Shown: positions 50,946 to 59,675 of the stretch, one piece after another
Numbering within the stretch: position 1 is the stretch's first letter
Layout: each line of letters begins with the position of its first letter
Notes under the pieces: model-generated
What the model was told of the DNA's origin: nothing
Databases searched by the model: none
The model's input: only the letters and a program-made list of their open reading frames with translations
Source of the DNA: Mesorhizobium amorphae
GTDB lineage: Bacteria > Pseudomonadota > Alphaproteobacteria > Rhizobiales > Rhizobiaceae
Assembly (NCBI RefSeq): GCF_014843845.1
Contig: NZ_JHQS01000061.1
Location: 248,001-312,000, forward strand
Direction of reading: 5' to 3'
Length of the DNA: 64,000 bases
Translations under genes and position numbers: made by a program

Positions 50946-51830
50946 ATGAAGCCTACCCTCGATAGCGACCTCCTGCGCACCTTCGTCGCGGTGGCCGAGA
51001 CCGGCAATTTCACCAAGGCGGCGGAACAGGCAGGCCGCACCCAGTCGGCTGTCTCAATGCAGATGAAGAAGCTCGAAGGCATGGTCGGCGACAGCCTGTT
51101 CGAGCGCGGCTCGCGCGGCGTTTCGCTGACGCGCCGCGGCGGTGAATTGATCGTCAATGCCAGGCGCATCGTCTCGCTGCTCGACGAGACGGCGGCGTCG
51201 CTGGTGGCGCCGCCGCTCGACGGTCCGGTGCGCATCGGCATTCCTGCCGAATATGGTCATTCGATCCTGTCGCGCGCGCTCGGCGCCTTCGCCAAACGCC
51301 ATCCGCAGGTCGAGGTCACGGTGCGCTACGCCCATTCCGACTCGCAGATGCGGGCGCTGGCGGCGGGCCAGCTCGATCTCGCCGTGGTGTTCGAATGGGA
51401 AGGTCTGTCGGGCGGCGAGGTGCTGATGCATGACCCGACGGTCTGGGTCACTTCCGCCATCCATCACATGCATGAGGAGCGGCCGGTGCCGATCGCGCTC
51501 TACAACCGTGGTGGCTGGTGCCGAGACTTTGCCATCAAGTCGCTGGAACAGCGTGGCGTCGGCTACCGCGTCGCCTATACCAGTGACACCAATGGCGGCC
51601 TGACGCTGGCCGTGACCTCGGGCCTGGCGATCGCGCCGATCTCCCGCAGCAACATTCCCGCCGGCTGCCGCGAGCTCGGCGCAGCCGACGGCTTCGGCGA
51701 CATCGATTCCTCGAATGTCGTTCTGCACCGTAATCCGAGCGTTTCCGGCGAAGCCATCGACAGCATGGAAGAAGCGATCCGCGAGGCGTTCATGCTCACT
51801 GGTCAGGCTGGTATCACGCCGGATCTGTGA
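50946..51830 (+). CDS. LysR family transcriptional regulator
   Basis: A 294-residue regulator with the N-terminal helix-turn-helix region LLRTFVAVAETGNFTKAAEQ and a PBP-like effector domain. ATG 50946 yields the usual MKPTLDSDLLRTF. It is divergent from the DMT transporter gene and probably controls it. Its 3' end overlaps the convergent VOC gene by 17 bases. Confidence 0.92.
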   Translation: MKPTLDSDLLRTFVAVAETGNFTKAAEQAGRTQSAVSMQMKKLEGMVGDSLFERGSRGVSLTRRGGELIVNARRIVSLLDETAASLVAPPLDGPVRIGIPAEYGHSILSRALGAFAKRHPQVEVTVRYAHSDSQMRALAAGQLDLAVVFEWEGLSGGEVLMHDPTVWVTSAIHHMHEERPVPIALYNRGGWCRDFAIKSLEQRGVGYRVAYTSDTNGGLTLAVTSGLAIAPISRSNIPAGCRELGAADGFGDIDSSNVVLHRNPSVSGEAIDSMEEAIREAFMLTGQAGITPDL

Positions 51831-52206
51831 CTGTCGGGGCGGGCATGTCCTCGTAGAAGGTCAGGTGGTTGCCGAACGGATCGCCGACGGTGACTTCCTT
51901 CGTCCGCCACGGCGTCTCTTCCAGCCCCGGCCTGGCAAAGCGGTATTTCTTGCCGATCAGTTCGCGATGCAATGCCGCGATATCGGCCACCGTGATGCGT
52001 ATGTGGGAGCCCGGCGAGCCGTCGCCGTGATGCTCGCTCAGATGCAGTTCGCAACCGTCGCGGGCAATGCCTGTATAGAGCGGCGCATTGTCGTCGAAGC
52101 GATGTTCGAACCGCACCTCGAAACCAAGAAAACCGAGATAGAATTCATGCGCCTTGGCGATGTCGAAGATGCGCAGGATCGGGGTAATGACACCGAGCTT
52201 CGGCAT
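51814..52206 (-). CDS. VOC (glyoxalase/bleomycin-resistance) family protein
   Basis: A 130-residue vicinal-oxygen-chelate fold protein. The repeat starts ILRIFDIAKAHEFYLGFLGFEVRFEHRF and includes the metal-site His and Glu in CELHLSEHHGD and the LTFYED end. Similar proteins act as glyoxalase-like lyases or bind bleomycin; the function here is unknown. It overlaps the LysR 3' end and is 39 bases downstream of the large DUF4175 gene. Confidence 0.88.
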   Translation of the reverse strand: MPKLGVITPILRIFDIAKAHEFYLGFLGFEVRFEHRFDDNAPLYTGIARDGCELHLSEHHGDGSPGSHIRITVADIAALHRELIGKKYRFARPGLEETPWRTKEVTVGDPFGNHLTFYEDMPAPTVTDPA

Positions 52207-52245
52207 GGCGTTGCGACCGTTCGAGAAGATTGGGGTGGCAGGGCG

Positions 52246-54834
52246 CTATTTCAGCTCCAGCAGCCGCTCAAGATAGCTGCGTTCGATGTCGGGGCTGAGC
52301 GCGTTGCCGAGCCGCTTGCGGATTGCTTCCAGGATCTGGCGCGCGCGCTGGACGTCGATCTCGTCAGGCACCTTCACCTCGGTGCCGTCGTCGGGACCCC
52401 TTGTGGCGCGCGGCCGGCCGAGCGGGTCGCGATCGGCGTTCTGCTGGCGGCCGCCCTGCTCGCTGCCGCCCTCGTCGCCCTGCATGGCCTGCATCTGCTT
52501 CATCATGTCCTTGGCGCCCTTGCGCAGCGCCTCCAGCGCGCGGCCCTGGTGACCGACCGCCTGGTCGCCCTCGCCTTCGCCGAGCGCCTGTTCGGCATTG
52601 CCCATGGACTTGCCGGCCTCGCCAAATCCCTCATTGGGCTGCATGCCCATGCCTTCCAGCCCCTTCTTCAACTGCTCGAGGTCGTTTTGCAGCTTGCCCT
52701 GGCCTTCCTGAAGCTGCTTCAGCGCTTCGGCGAATTCCTGCGGCGTCATCTGCTTCGGGCGGGCGAGCGGATCGCGGTCGTCGCCCGGGCCGGGTTTGTC
52801 CTCATCCTGGCCGCCACCGTTTTCGCCGAGCTGCTCGTCGCGATTCTCGCCGCGCTGGCGTTGGCCGCGCTGCATCTGGTCCATGCGGAAGGTGTCGTTC
52901 ATCATCTCCTGCTGGCGCCGCATGATCTCGCCGAGCTTGTCCATCTGCTGGCGCATCTCGCTATCCTGCTCGCCGCCGGGCTGGCGACGGCCGGCCTGCA
53001 GGTTGTTCATCATGTCCTGCAATTCCGACAAAAGCTGCTGGGCGCGGTCGCGGTCGCCTGATTTTGCCAGGTTCTCGATCTCGTCCATCATGCGATCGAT
53101 GTCGCTCTGGCGCAGCTCCTGGCCGTTCTGCTGCATCTGCGGTGCGTTCGGGTTCTGCTGTGCGCGCTCGGCGAACTCCTGCAGGAACTGGTTCATCGCC
53201 TCGCGCAGTTCTTTCATCAACTTGTCGATCTCTGCGTCGCTGGCGCCGTTCTTGATGGCGTCCTGCAGGGCCTGCTGTGCCTGGCGCAGCCGCCTTTCGG
53301 CCGCCGACAGATTGCCTTCCTCGATGCCGAGCGCGATCTCCCAGAGATAGGACACCACGTTGCGCAGCTGGTCGTCGTTGCCGGCCATCTTCAGCCGGCT
53401 GTGGGCGCTCATGATGGCGAGATAGTGCGCCATGTTGTCGAAGGTGTCTTCGGGGCGCAGCGTGATGGCATCCATCAGGTCGAGCACGCGCGGCTTGGCA
53501 TTGGCGTCGAGCGCCAGCATGCGGCGCTGCTCGATCACGGCTCTCGCCAGCGGATTGGAGAAGGGCCGTTCCGGCATCACCAGAGTCTTGGTTTCGCTGC
53601 TCGCGGTGTGTCCGGCGTCGTCGGTGGCGACAAGCGTCAGCTTGATGTTGCTGCCGGCCCAGACGTGCTCGGTCAGGTCCTTGCTGGTCTTGGCGGCATT
53701 GCCCTTGCCACCGCGGCGCGGCAGCACCAGCGGCAGATCGGGCGGGCCATAGAGCGGATGCGCGTTCGGCGGCTGCGGGTCGGCGGGCACGAAAACCGCC
53801 TTGGCGGAGGCGGCGCCATAGTCGTCGTCGATCTGGTAGCTGAGCTCGAAGGCGCCGTTGACGGCACGCTTGGGTTCGCCGACGAAACGGATCGTCGGCG
53901 GTTTGTCAGGGATCACCGCGAAGGCCCAGTGGCCAAGGTCGTCCTCGCCCGACTTCAGCGTCAGCGTGCCGTCGCTGGTCAGCTTGCCGGTGAACTGGCG
54001 CACCTTGGGCGCCGCCGTGTTCGCCACAGGCTTGGCTGCCGGTGGGCCGGCCGGGTCGATGGCGCGGGCATTGCCGTCCTTGTCGGCGTAGGCAAGCGTT
54101 TCCTCGCCCGAGCCGCCGGTGACGCGCAGCGAGACATCGCTGCCTTGCGGAACGGTGAAGGTCGGAGCGGCCTGGTTGGCGTCGGCGGTGAGGAAGATCG
54201 GCGGCTTGCCGGTATAGGCAGGCGGCGTCACCCAGGCATCGATGCGCGGCGGCACGGTGTCGCGCGCCGCGCGCGCCACGAAGCCGTCACTCAACTTGCC
54301 GCCCGAGGGGCCGAAGGAGAAGGCAAAGGCGGTGACGAGCAGCAGCACCGCCACGGCGCGCAAGCCCCAGCGGTCGCGCTCCGGCACGCGTGTGCGCGGC
54401 CGGTCGGCGCCAAGGTTGCCCAGCCGCTCCGCCATGCGTTTCTGGTGTTCGCGCCACAGCGCCTGCGAAAAAATACTATCGCGGCCGCTTGGCCGGTCGG
54501 TCTGCACCAGAACCGGGCTGTGCAGAAGCTCGTTGGCCGCTTCGATGCGCCGATCGATCTCGGTGGCGGAGGGCAGGCGGAAGAAACGCAGCGGATAGAG
54601 GGCGGCAAAGCCGGAGATGGCGAACGCTGCAAGGAGGCCGATGCGCGCCGGATCGGGCAGAAGCGAAAACAGGCCGAGCCATGAAACACTGAGGAACAGG
54701 CTGGCGACAATGACCAGCGGCAGAAGCAACGGCCAGCCGCGCTCGACAACCATGGAGACCCGCGTCGCCAGCCGGCTCAAGGCAAGACGCCCGGCCAGTC
54801 CGCGATCGCCGCTGGAAGTGGGTCGTTCCGTCAT
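52246..54834 (-). CDS. TIGR02302/DUF4175 large membrane protein
   Basis: An 862-residue protein. Two N-terminal transmembrane helices (about 33-52 and 65-82) and a third near 150 precede an extracytoplasmic or cytoplasmic domain of about 330 residues. The C-terminal 350 residues are low-complexity and rich in Gln, Met, Asp, Gly and Arg with coiled-coil character, ending in ERSYLERLLELK. This matches the alphaproteobacterial low-complexity family TIGR02302, found in many rhizobia. No function is established. Confidence 0.9.
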   Translation of the reverse strand: MTERPTSSGDRGLAGRLALSRLATRVSMVVERGWPLLLPLVIVASLFLSVSWLGLFSLLPDPARIGLLAAFAISGFAALYPLRFFRLPSATEIDRRIEAANELLHSPVLVQTDRPSGRDSIFSQALWREHQKRMAERLGNLGADRPRTRVPERDRWGLRAVAVLLLVTAFAFSFGPSGGKLSDGFVARAARDTVPPRIDAWVTPPAYTGKPPIFLTADANQAAPTFTVPQGSDVSLRVTGGSGEETLAYADKDGNARAIDPAGPPAAKPVANTAAPKVRQFTGKLTSDGTLTLKSGEDDLGHWAFAVIPDKPPTIRFVGEPKRAVNGAFELSYQIDDDYGAASAKAVFVPADPQPPNAHPLYGPPDLPLVLPRRGGKGNAAKTSKDLTEHVWAGSNIKLTLVATDDAGHTASSETKTLVMPERPFSNPLARAVIEQRRMLALDANAKPRVLDLMDAITLRPEDTFDNMAHYLAIMSAHSRLKMAGNDDQLRNVVSYLWEIALGIEEGNLSAAERRLRQAQQALQDAIKNGASDAEIDKLMKELREAMNQFLQEFAERAQQNPNAPQMQQNGQELRQSDIDRMMDEIENLAKSGDRDRAQQLLSELQDMMNNLQAGRRQPGGEQDSEMRQQMDKLGEIMRRQQEMMNDTFRMDQMQRGQRQRGENRDEQLGENGGGQDEDKPGPGDDRDPLARPKQMTPQEFAEALKQLQEGQGKLQNDLEQLKKGLEGMGMQPNEGFGEAGKSMGNAEQALGEGEGDQAVGHQGRALEALRKGAKDMMKQMQAMQGDEGGSEQGGRQQNADRDPLGRPRATRGPDDGTEVKVPDEIDVQRARQILEAIRKRLGNALSPDIERSYLERLLELK

Positions 54835-54947
54835 CGGCCCTTCCTGTCCGGGCGGGATCGCCCGAACCTCAGGAACAGAAGTTTACCAGCAAACACGGCA
54901 AAGGCGAGGCGGTTCCGAAAACGAGATGAATTCTTGACCGGTTATGA

Positions 54948-55889
54948 TCAGAATTTTGCGGGATTGGCGTTGGCACCGCACACCAGAACCGCGATCCGCT
55001 CGCCCGGCACCGGCTGGTAGCGACCGGACAGCACCGCCGCGAAGGCCGCCGCACCGCCCGGCTCGGAGATGATTCGCACCCGGTCCCACAGCGCTTTCTG
55101 GGCGGCAATGATGTCGTCGTCGCTGACCAGGAGGGAACGCTCGACATAGGCTTCGGCGATCGGGAACATAATTTCGCCGACCCGCTTCGGCGCCAGCGAA
55201 TCGGCGGCGATGCCTTCGGCCGGTGCGTCGACGGGCCGTCCGGCCTCGAAGGCGAGGTGCAGCGTCGGCGCGCCTTCCGGCTCGACGGCGACGATCCGGA
55301 TGCGGCCGGCAAACCAGGCGGCGATGCCGCCGATCAGGCCGCCGCCACCGACAGCGACCAGCAAGGTGTCGATCTCGGGCAGGTCGGTCTCGATCTCGAG
55401 GCCGAGCGTGCCTTGCCCGACCAGCGTCTCCTCCTGGTTGAAGGCGTGGATCTGCAGCGCACCGGTTTTCTCGGCGAAGCTCTCGCTGGCGGCCAGAGCC
55501 TCGGCGTAGCGGGCGCCGCCGACGACCAGTTCGGCGCCGTAGCCGCGGATGCGGTCGAGCTTGGCCGGTGGGCTCACTTCGGGAACGAAGATGGTGGCCT
55601 TGTGGCCAAGCCGCATGGCCGCATAGGCGACAGCCGCGCCATGGTTGCCGCCGGATGCGGCGACGACGCCGGCCGCGGGCACGGGGCGTTCGAGGAGATT
55701 GGTGAAGGCGCCGCGCGCCTTGAACGAGCCGGAATGCTGCAGGCATTCGAGCTTGAGGTCGACGGCCAGGGACGGGCGGCCGAAATCGGCCATGTCGACG
55801 CGCAGCACAGGCGTGTGGCGCACGAAGGGCCGGATGCGCGGCTCCATCGCGGCGATGCGTTCGCGGGTGATCAAGGTGCTGCTGGCCAT
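54948..55889 (-). CDS. Threonine/serine dehydratase-like PLP enzyme
   Basis: A 313-residue fold-type II PLP enzyme. K57 in SGSFKARGA binds PLP, SGGNHG contacts the phosphate end, and VGGGGLIGG binds the phosphate. There is no C-terminal regulatory ACT domain, so it is the catabolic (TdcB-like) or racemase-like type. It may deaminate threonine, serine or hydroxyaspartate. It lies downstream of lysA on the same strand with 46 bases between. Confidence 0.9.
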   Translation of the reverse strand: MASSTLITRERIAAMEPRIRPFVRHTPVLRVDMADFGRPSLAVDLKLECLQHSGSFKARGAFTNLLERPVPAAGVVAASGGNHGAAVAYAAMRLGHKATIFVPEVSPPAKLDRIRGYGAELVVGGARYAEALAASESFAEKTGALQIHAFNQEETLVGQGTLGLEIETDLPEIDTLLVAVGGGGLIGGIAAWFAGRIRIVAVEPEGAPTLHLAFEAGRPVDAPAEGIAADSLAPKRVGEIMFPIAEAYVERSLLVSDDDIIAAQKALWDRVRIISEPGGAAAFAAVLSGRYQPVPGERIAVLVCGANANPAKF

Positions 55890-55935
55890 ATCTTGCTCTC
55901 TGGGGTTTGAAGCGAACCCGGTTCGGGACCGCAGC

Positions 55936-57204
55936 CTATTTCAACCAGTCGGGCACCGAATCCAGTCCGATCAGTTCGTCATAGGTCTGGCGCGGGCGCA
56001 CGACATGGAAACGGTCGCCGTCGACCAGCACTTCCGGCACCAGGAGCCGGGTGTTGTAGGTGCCGGCCTGCACCGCGCCATAGGCGCCGGCAGTGGCAAT
56101 CGCGATCAGGTCGCCGGCCTTCAGCCTGGGCAGGTCGCGGTCGAGGCCGATATAGTCGCCGGTCTCGCAGACCGGGCCGACCACGTCGACCGTCATGCGC
56201 GGTGCTGCCGCCGGCTGCTGCACCACCGGCCTGATGTCGTGGAAGGCGTCGTACAGCGTCGGCCGGATCAAATCGTTCATGGCGGCGTCGACGACGAGGA
56301 AATTCTTGGCGTCGCCTTCCTTCACGAAGATCACTTCCGAAACCAGGATGCCGGCATTGCCGACGATCAGGCGGCCCGGTTCGAACATGACCTTGAGGCC
56401 GAGCTTGGTGACGTGCTTCCTGACAATCTCGGCATAGGCGTCGGGCAGCGGTGGCGGGCTGTTGTCGACTCGGTAGGGGATACCGAGGCCGCCGCCGAGA
56501 TCGACATGCTCGATTGCATGCCCGTCGGCGCGCAGCGCGCCGACCAGATCGACGAGCAGGGCAAAGGCATCGTCGAAGGGCTGCAACTCGGTGATCTGGC
56601 TGCCGATATGGGTGTCGATGCCGGTGACCTTGATGCCCGGCAGGCTTGCCGCGCGGGCATAGACCTGCCGCGCCTTCTGCCAGGGAATGCCGAACTTGTT
56701 CTCGGCCTTGCCGGTGGAGATCTTCTTGTGGGTCCTGGCGTCAACATCCGGGTTGATGCGCAGCGAGACCGGCGCCACCTTGCCGAGTGCGGCGGCGCGG
56801 GCGGAAAGCAGCTCGAGTTCGGGCTCGGATTCGACATTGAAGCAGAGGATGCCGGCTGACAGCGCAAAGTCCATTTCGCGCGCGGTCTTGCCGACGCCCG
56901 AAAACAGGATCTTGCTGGCCGGGATGCCGGCGGCCAGCGCGCGGCGCAACTCGCCTTCCGATACGACGTCGGCGCCCGCACCGAGCCTGGCCAGCGTGCG
57001 CAGCACCGCCTGGTTGGAGTTCGCCTTCATGGCATAGCAGACCAACGCGTCGAGCCCGGCAAAAGCCTGGGCAAAGACACGAAAATGCCTGGTCAGCGTC
57101 GCCGTCGAATAGCAATAGAACGGCGTGCCGACGCTTGCGGCGATGTCTGAAATCGCCACGTCCTCGGCGTAGAGCACGCCGTCGCGGTAGTCGAAATGGT
57201 TCAC
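55936..57204 (-). CDS. lysA: Diaminopimelate decarboxylase
   Basis: A 422-residue PLP enzyme making lysine from meso-diaminopimelate. K60 in CYAMKANSN forms the Schiff base; HIGSQI, the GGGLGIPY turn and the VGPVCETGDY motif near the C-terminus (with the catalytic Cys) are clear. The start codon is GTG 57204. It follows the small lipoprotein gene and argH on the same strand, giving argH-lptM-lysA. Confidence 0.96.
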   Translation of the reverse strand: MNHFDYRDGVLYAEDVAISDIAASVGTPFYCYSTATLTRHFRVFAQAFAGLDALVCYAMKANSNQAVLRTLARLGAGADVVSEGELRRALAAGIPASKILFSGVGKTAREMDFALSAGILCFNVESEPELELLSARAAALGKVAPVSLRINPDVDARTHKKISTGKAENKFGIPWQKARQVYARAASLPGIKVTGIDTHIGSQITELQPFDDAFALLVDLVGALRADGHAIEHVDLGGGLGIPYRVDNSPPPLPDAYAEIVRKHVTKLGLKVMFEPGRLIVGNAGILVSEVIFVKEGDAKNFLVVDAAMNDLIRPTLYDAFHDIRPVVQQPAAAPRMTVDVVGPVCETGDYIGLDRDLPRLKAGDLIAIATAGAYGAVQAGTYNTRLLVPEVLVDGDRFHVVRPRQTYDELIGLDSVPDWLK

Positions 57205-57256
57205 GAGAGTGGTTCCGGAAGTTGGAGCACGATGAGATCGGGTGATCTCATCGGCT

Positions 57257-57463
57257 CTAGAGCAGCGGGTCGAGAATGAACTTCTTGTCCTCGACCGGTT
57301 TTTCCGGCTCCGGCGGCACGGGCTGCTTGGCTTTCTCGGCGTCCTTGCGGGCCTGCACGGCGGCCTCGTAAGGGGTGTCGAGGCCGGCCTTCCTGCCGCA
57401 GGCCGTCACGGCGGCCATCGCCGCCAGCAACGTCAGCGTCACCAAAATCCTGCTTCCGGTCAT
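57257..57463 (-). CDS. LptM-like small lipoprotein
   Basis: A 68-residue lipoprotein precursor with a signal peptide and lipobox AVTAC (Cys22), then a short Pro/Lys/Glu-rich tail ending KKFILDPLL. It resembles the small LptM/YifL lipoproteins, which in E. coli help assemble the LptD LPS translocon and are also found next to lysA. Here it sits between argH and lysA, supporting the assignment. The exact role in rhizobia is not tested. Confidence 0.85.
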   Translation of the reverse strand: MTGSRILVTLTLLAAMAAVTACGRKAGLDTPYEAAVQARKDAEKAKQPVPPEPEKPVEDKKFILDPLL

Positions 57464-57551
57464 CGATCCATCCGTCCGAGAAAAATCCGTTGCCTGCTTC
57501 TAGCGAAATTTTTGGGCCTTTGCACCCCGGCAAATCAGGCCGCCGCTGAGG

Positions 57552-58952
57552 TCACGCCTTGGCCAGACGCTTTTTCCAGTAGCGGATCTGCTTTCTGACT
57601 TCCGATGGTGCGGTGCCGCCGAAGCTCACGCGGCTCTTGACCGAGTTCTGCACGGCCAGCACCGAAAAAATGTCCGCGGTGATGCCGGGATGGATCGATT
57701 GCAGATCCTCGAGCGAGAGCTTCTCCAGACCCACCTTCTTTTCCTCGGCCAGCGCCACCGCGCGGCCGGTGACGTGATGCGCCTCGCGGAACGGCAGGCC
57801 GAGCGTGCGCACCAGCCAGTCGGCAAGGTCGGTCGCGGTCGAATGGCCGGCACCCGCCGCCTTCTTCATGGCGACGGCATTCACCGTCATGTCGCGCACC
57901 ATGCCGGTCATCGCCGCCAGCATCAGGTCGAGTGTCTCGGCGGCGTCGAAGACGGATTCCTTGTCTTCCTGCATGTCCTTGCCATAGGTCAGCGGCATGC
58001 CCTTCATCACCGTCAGCAGGCCGACAAGATGGCCGGTGACGCGGCCGGTCTTGCCGCGCACCAGTTCGGCGGCGTCGGGGTTTTTCTTCTGCGGCATGAT
58101 CGAGGAGCCGGTGGAGAAGCTGTCCGACAGCCTGACGAAACCGAATTGCGGCGTCGACCAGATGATAATCTCCTCGGCCAGCCGCGACAGATGGGTGGCG
58201 CAGATCGCCGCCAGCGCCAGGAACTCGAGCGCGAAATCGCGGTCCGAGACGCTGTCCAGCGAGTTGCGCATCGGCTCGCGGAAGCCGAGCGCCTTGGCGG
58301 TAAGGTGGCGGTCGATAGCAAAGCTGGTGCCGGCAAGTGCTGCCGCACCGAGCGGGCTTTCGTCCATGCGCTCGATGGCGTCGCGCACCCGCGACAGGTC
58401 GCGCGAGAACATCTCGACGTAGGCCATGCAGTGATGGCCGAAGGTCACCGGTTGCGCCGCCTGCATATGGGTGAAGCCCGGCATCACGGTTGCCGCATGC
58501 TCCTCGGCCCGCTCCAGGAAGGCGGCGATCAGTCCCTTCAGCGCTTCGGCGACACGCAAACACTCGTCCTTGACCCAGAGCCTGAGGTCGACCGCGACCT
58601 GGTCATTGCGCGAACGGGCGGTGTGCAGGCGGCCGGCGGCCGGGCCGATCAGATCGGCGAGGCGAGCCTCGATATTCATGTGAATGTCTTCCAGCCGGGT
58701 CGAGAATTCGAAGCTGCCGGCCTCGATCTCTTTCAGAATCGTGTTCAGCCCGTGAGCGATTTTTTCTTGATCGGCCGCCGAAATAATGCCCGTTTGCGCC
58801 AGCATCTCGCTATGCGCGATCGAGCCTCTGATGTCCTGCGCGTAGAGTTTGCGGTCGAACGAGATCGATGCGTTGATCGCTTCCATGATCGCGGCCGGAC
58901 CCGAGGCAAAACGTCCGCCCCACATCTGGTTGCTGGCCTTCTTGTCGCTCAT
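57552..58952 (-). CDS. argH: Argininosuccinate lyase
   Basis: A 466-residue fumarase/aspartase-superfamily enzyme splitting argininosuccinate to arginine and fumarate. The signature GSSIMPQKKNPD is at 282-293 with catalytic Ser 284. N-terminal WGGRF, the TARSRNDQVA loop and the PGFTHMQAAQP histidine segment are intact. The family's usual length and opening are kept. It is divergent from tlpA with 36 bases between start codons. Confidence 0.97.
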   Translation of the reverse strand: MSDKKASNQMWGGRFASGPAAIMEAINASISFDRKLYAQDIRGSIAHSEMLAQTGIISAADQEKIAHGLNTILKEIEAGSFEFSTRLEDIHMNIEARLADLIGPAAGRLHTARSRNDQVAVDLRLWVKDECLRVAEALKGLIAAFLERAEEHAATVMPGFTHMQAAQPVTFGHHCMAYVEMFSRDLSRVRDAIERMDESPLGAAALAGTSFAIDRHLTAKALGFREPMRNSLDSVSDRDFALEFLALAAICATHLSRLAEEIIIWSTPQFGFVRLSDSFSTGSSIMPQKKNPDAAELVRGKTGRVTGHLVGLLTVMKGMPLTYGKDMQEDKESVFDAAETLDLMLAAMTGMVRDMTVNAVAMKKAAGAGHSTATDLADWLVRTLGLPFREAHHVTGRAVALAEEKKVGLEKLSLEDLQSIHPGITADIFSVLAVQNSVKSRVSFGGTAPSEVRKQIRYWKKRLAKA

Positions 58953-58988
58953 TGCTATAAACCCGTGCTCCGGAGCAGTTTTAAGAAA

Positions 58989-59675
58989 ATGGCAGACGGC
59001 AATAGATTATTCCCGGCCCCGCGCCTCATCCTCGCCGCCTTGGCGGCGGGCGTGCTGGCCGGCGCGGTCGCGGTATATGTCAGCGAGAGCGGTTCTGGCA
59101 ACAACGCGCCGGTGCAAGCCGCCGCCGGCGACGGCAAGGACGATGCCGTCTGCGCGGCAAAGGCCGACCGCGCCAAGAAGGTTGCGGCTGCCGCCACCGG
59201 GCAGGTTGCAGCACTTTTGCCGGCCGACCCGCCGCAATCGCTGAAAAGCCTTGCCTTCAACGATCCCGACGGCAAGCCGATGACGCTCGCCGACCATGCC
59301 GGAAAAACGCTGCTGCTCAATCTGTGGGCGACATGGTGCGCGCCATGCCGTGCCGAGATGCCGGCGCTCGACGCGTTGCAGAAGGAAAAGGGCAGCGATG
59401 CCTTCCAGGTCGTCGCGGTCAATGTCGATACCGGCGACGACGCCAAGCCGAAGAAGTTTCTCGGCGATATCGGCATCGAGACGCTCGGCTACTACCGGGA
59501 TTCGACGATGGGGCTGTTCAACGACGTCAAGAAGCGCGGCCTGGCACTGGGCCTGCCGGTGACGATGCTGATCGATGGCGAGGGCTGCCTGATCGCCCAT
59601 ATGAACGGCCCGGCCGAATGGTCGAGCCCGGACGCGAAGCGGCTGGTCGAAGCCGCAATTGGCCCGTCAGATTGA
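58989..59675 (+). CDS. tlpA: Thiol:disulfide interchange protein TlpA
   Basis: A 228-residue membrane-anchored periplasmic thioredoxin. An N-terminal anchor helix (about 13-31) precedes a linker with one Cys (55) and the thioredoxin fold, active site WCAPC at 116-120 (ATWCAPC). TlpA reduces disulfides and the Cu-binding proteins needed for cytochrome oxidase assembly in Bradyrhizobium. It is divergent from argH, as in Bradyrhizobium as I recall. Its stop overlaps the next, convergent gene by nine bases. Confidence 0.92.
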   Translation: MADGNRLFPAPRLILAALAAGVLAGAVAVYVSESGSGNNAPVQAAAGDGKDDAVCAAKADRAKKVAAAATGQVAALLPADPPQSLKSLAFNDPDGKPMTLADHAGKTLLLNLWATWCAPCRAEMPALDALQKEKGSDAFQVVAVNVDTGDDAKPKKFLGDIGIETLGYYRDSTMGLFNDVKKRGLALGLPVTMLIDGEGCLIAHMNGPAEWSSPDAKRLVEAAIGPSD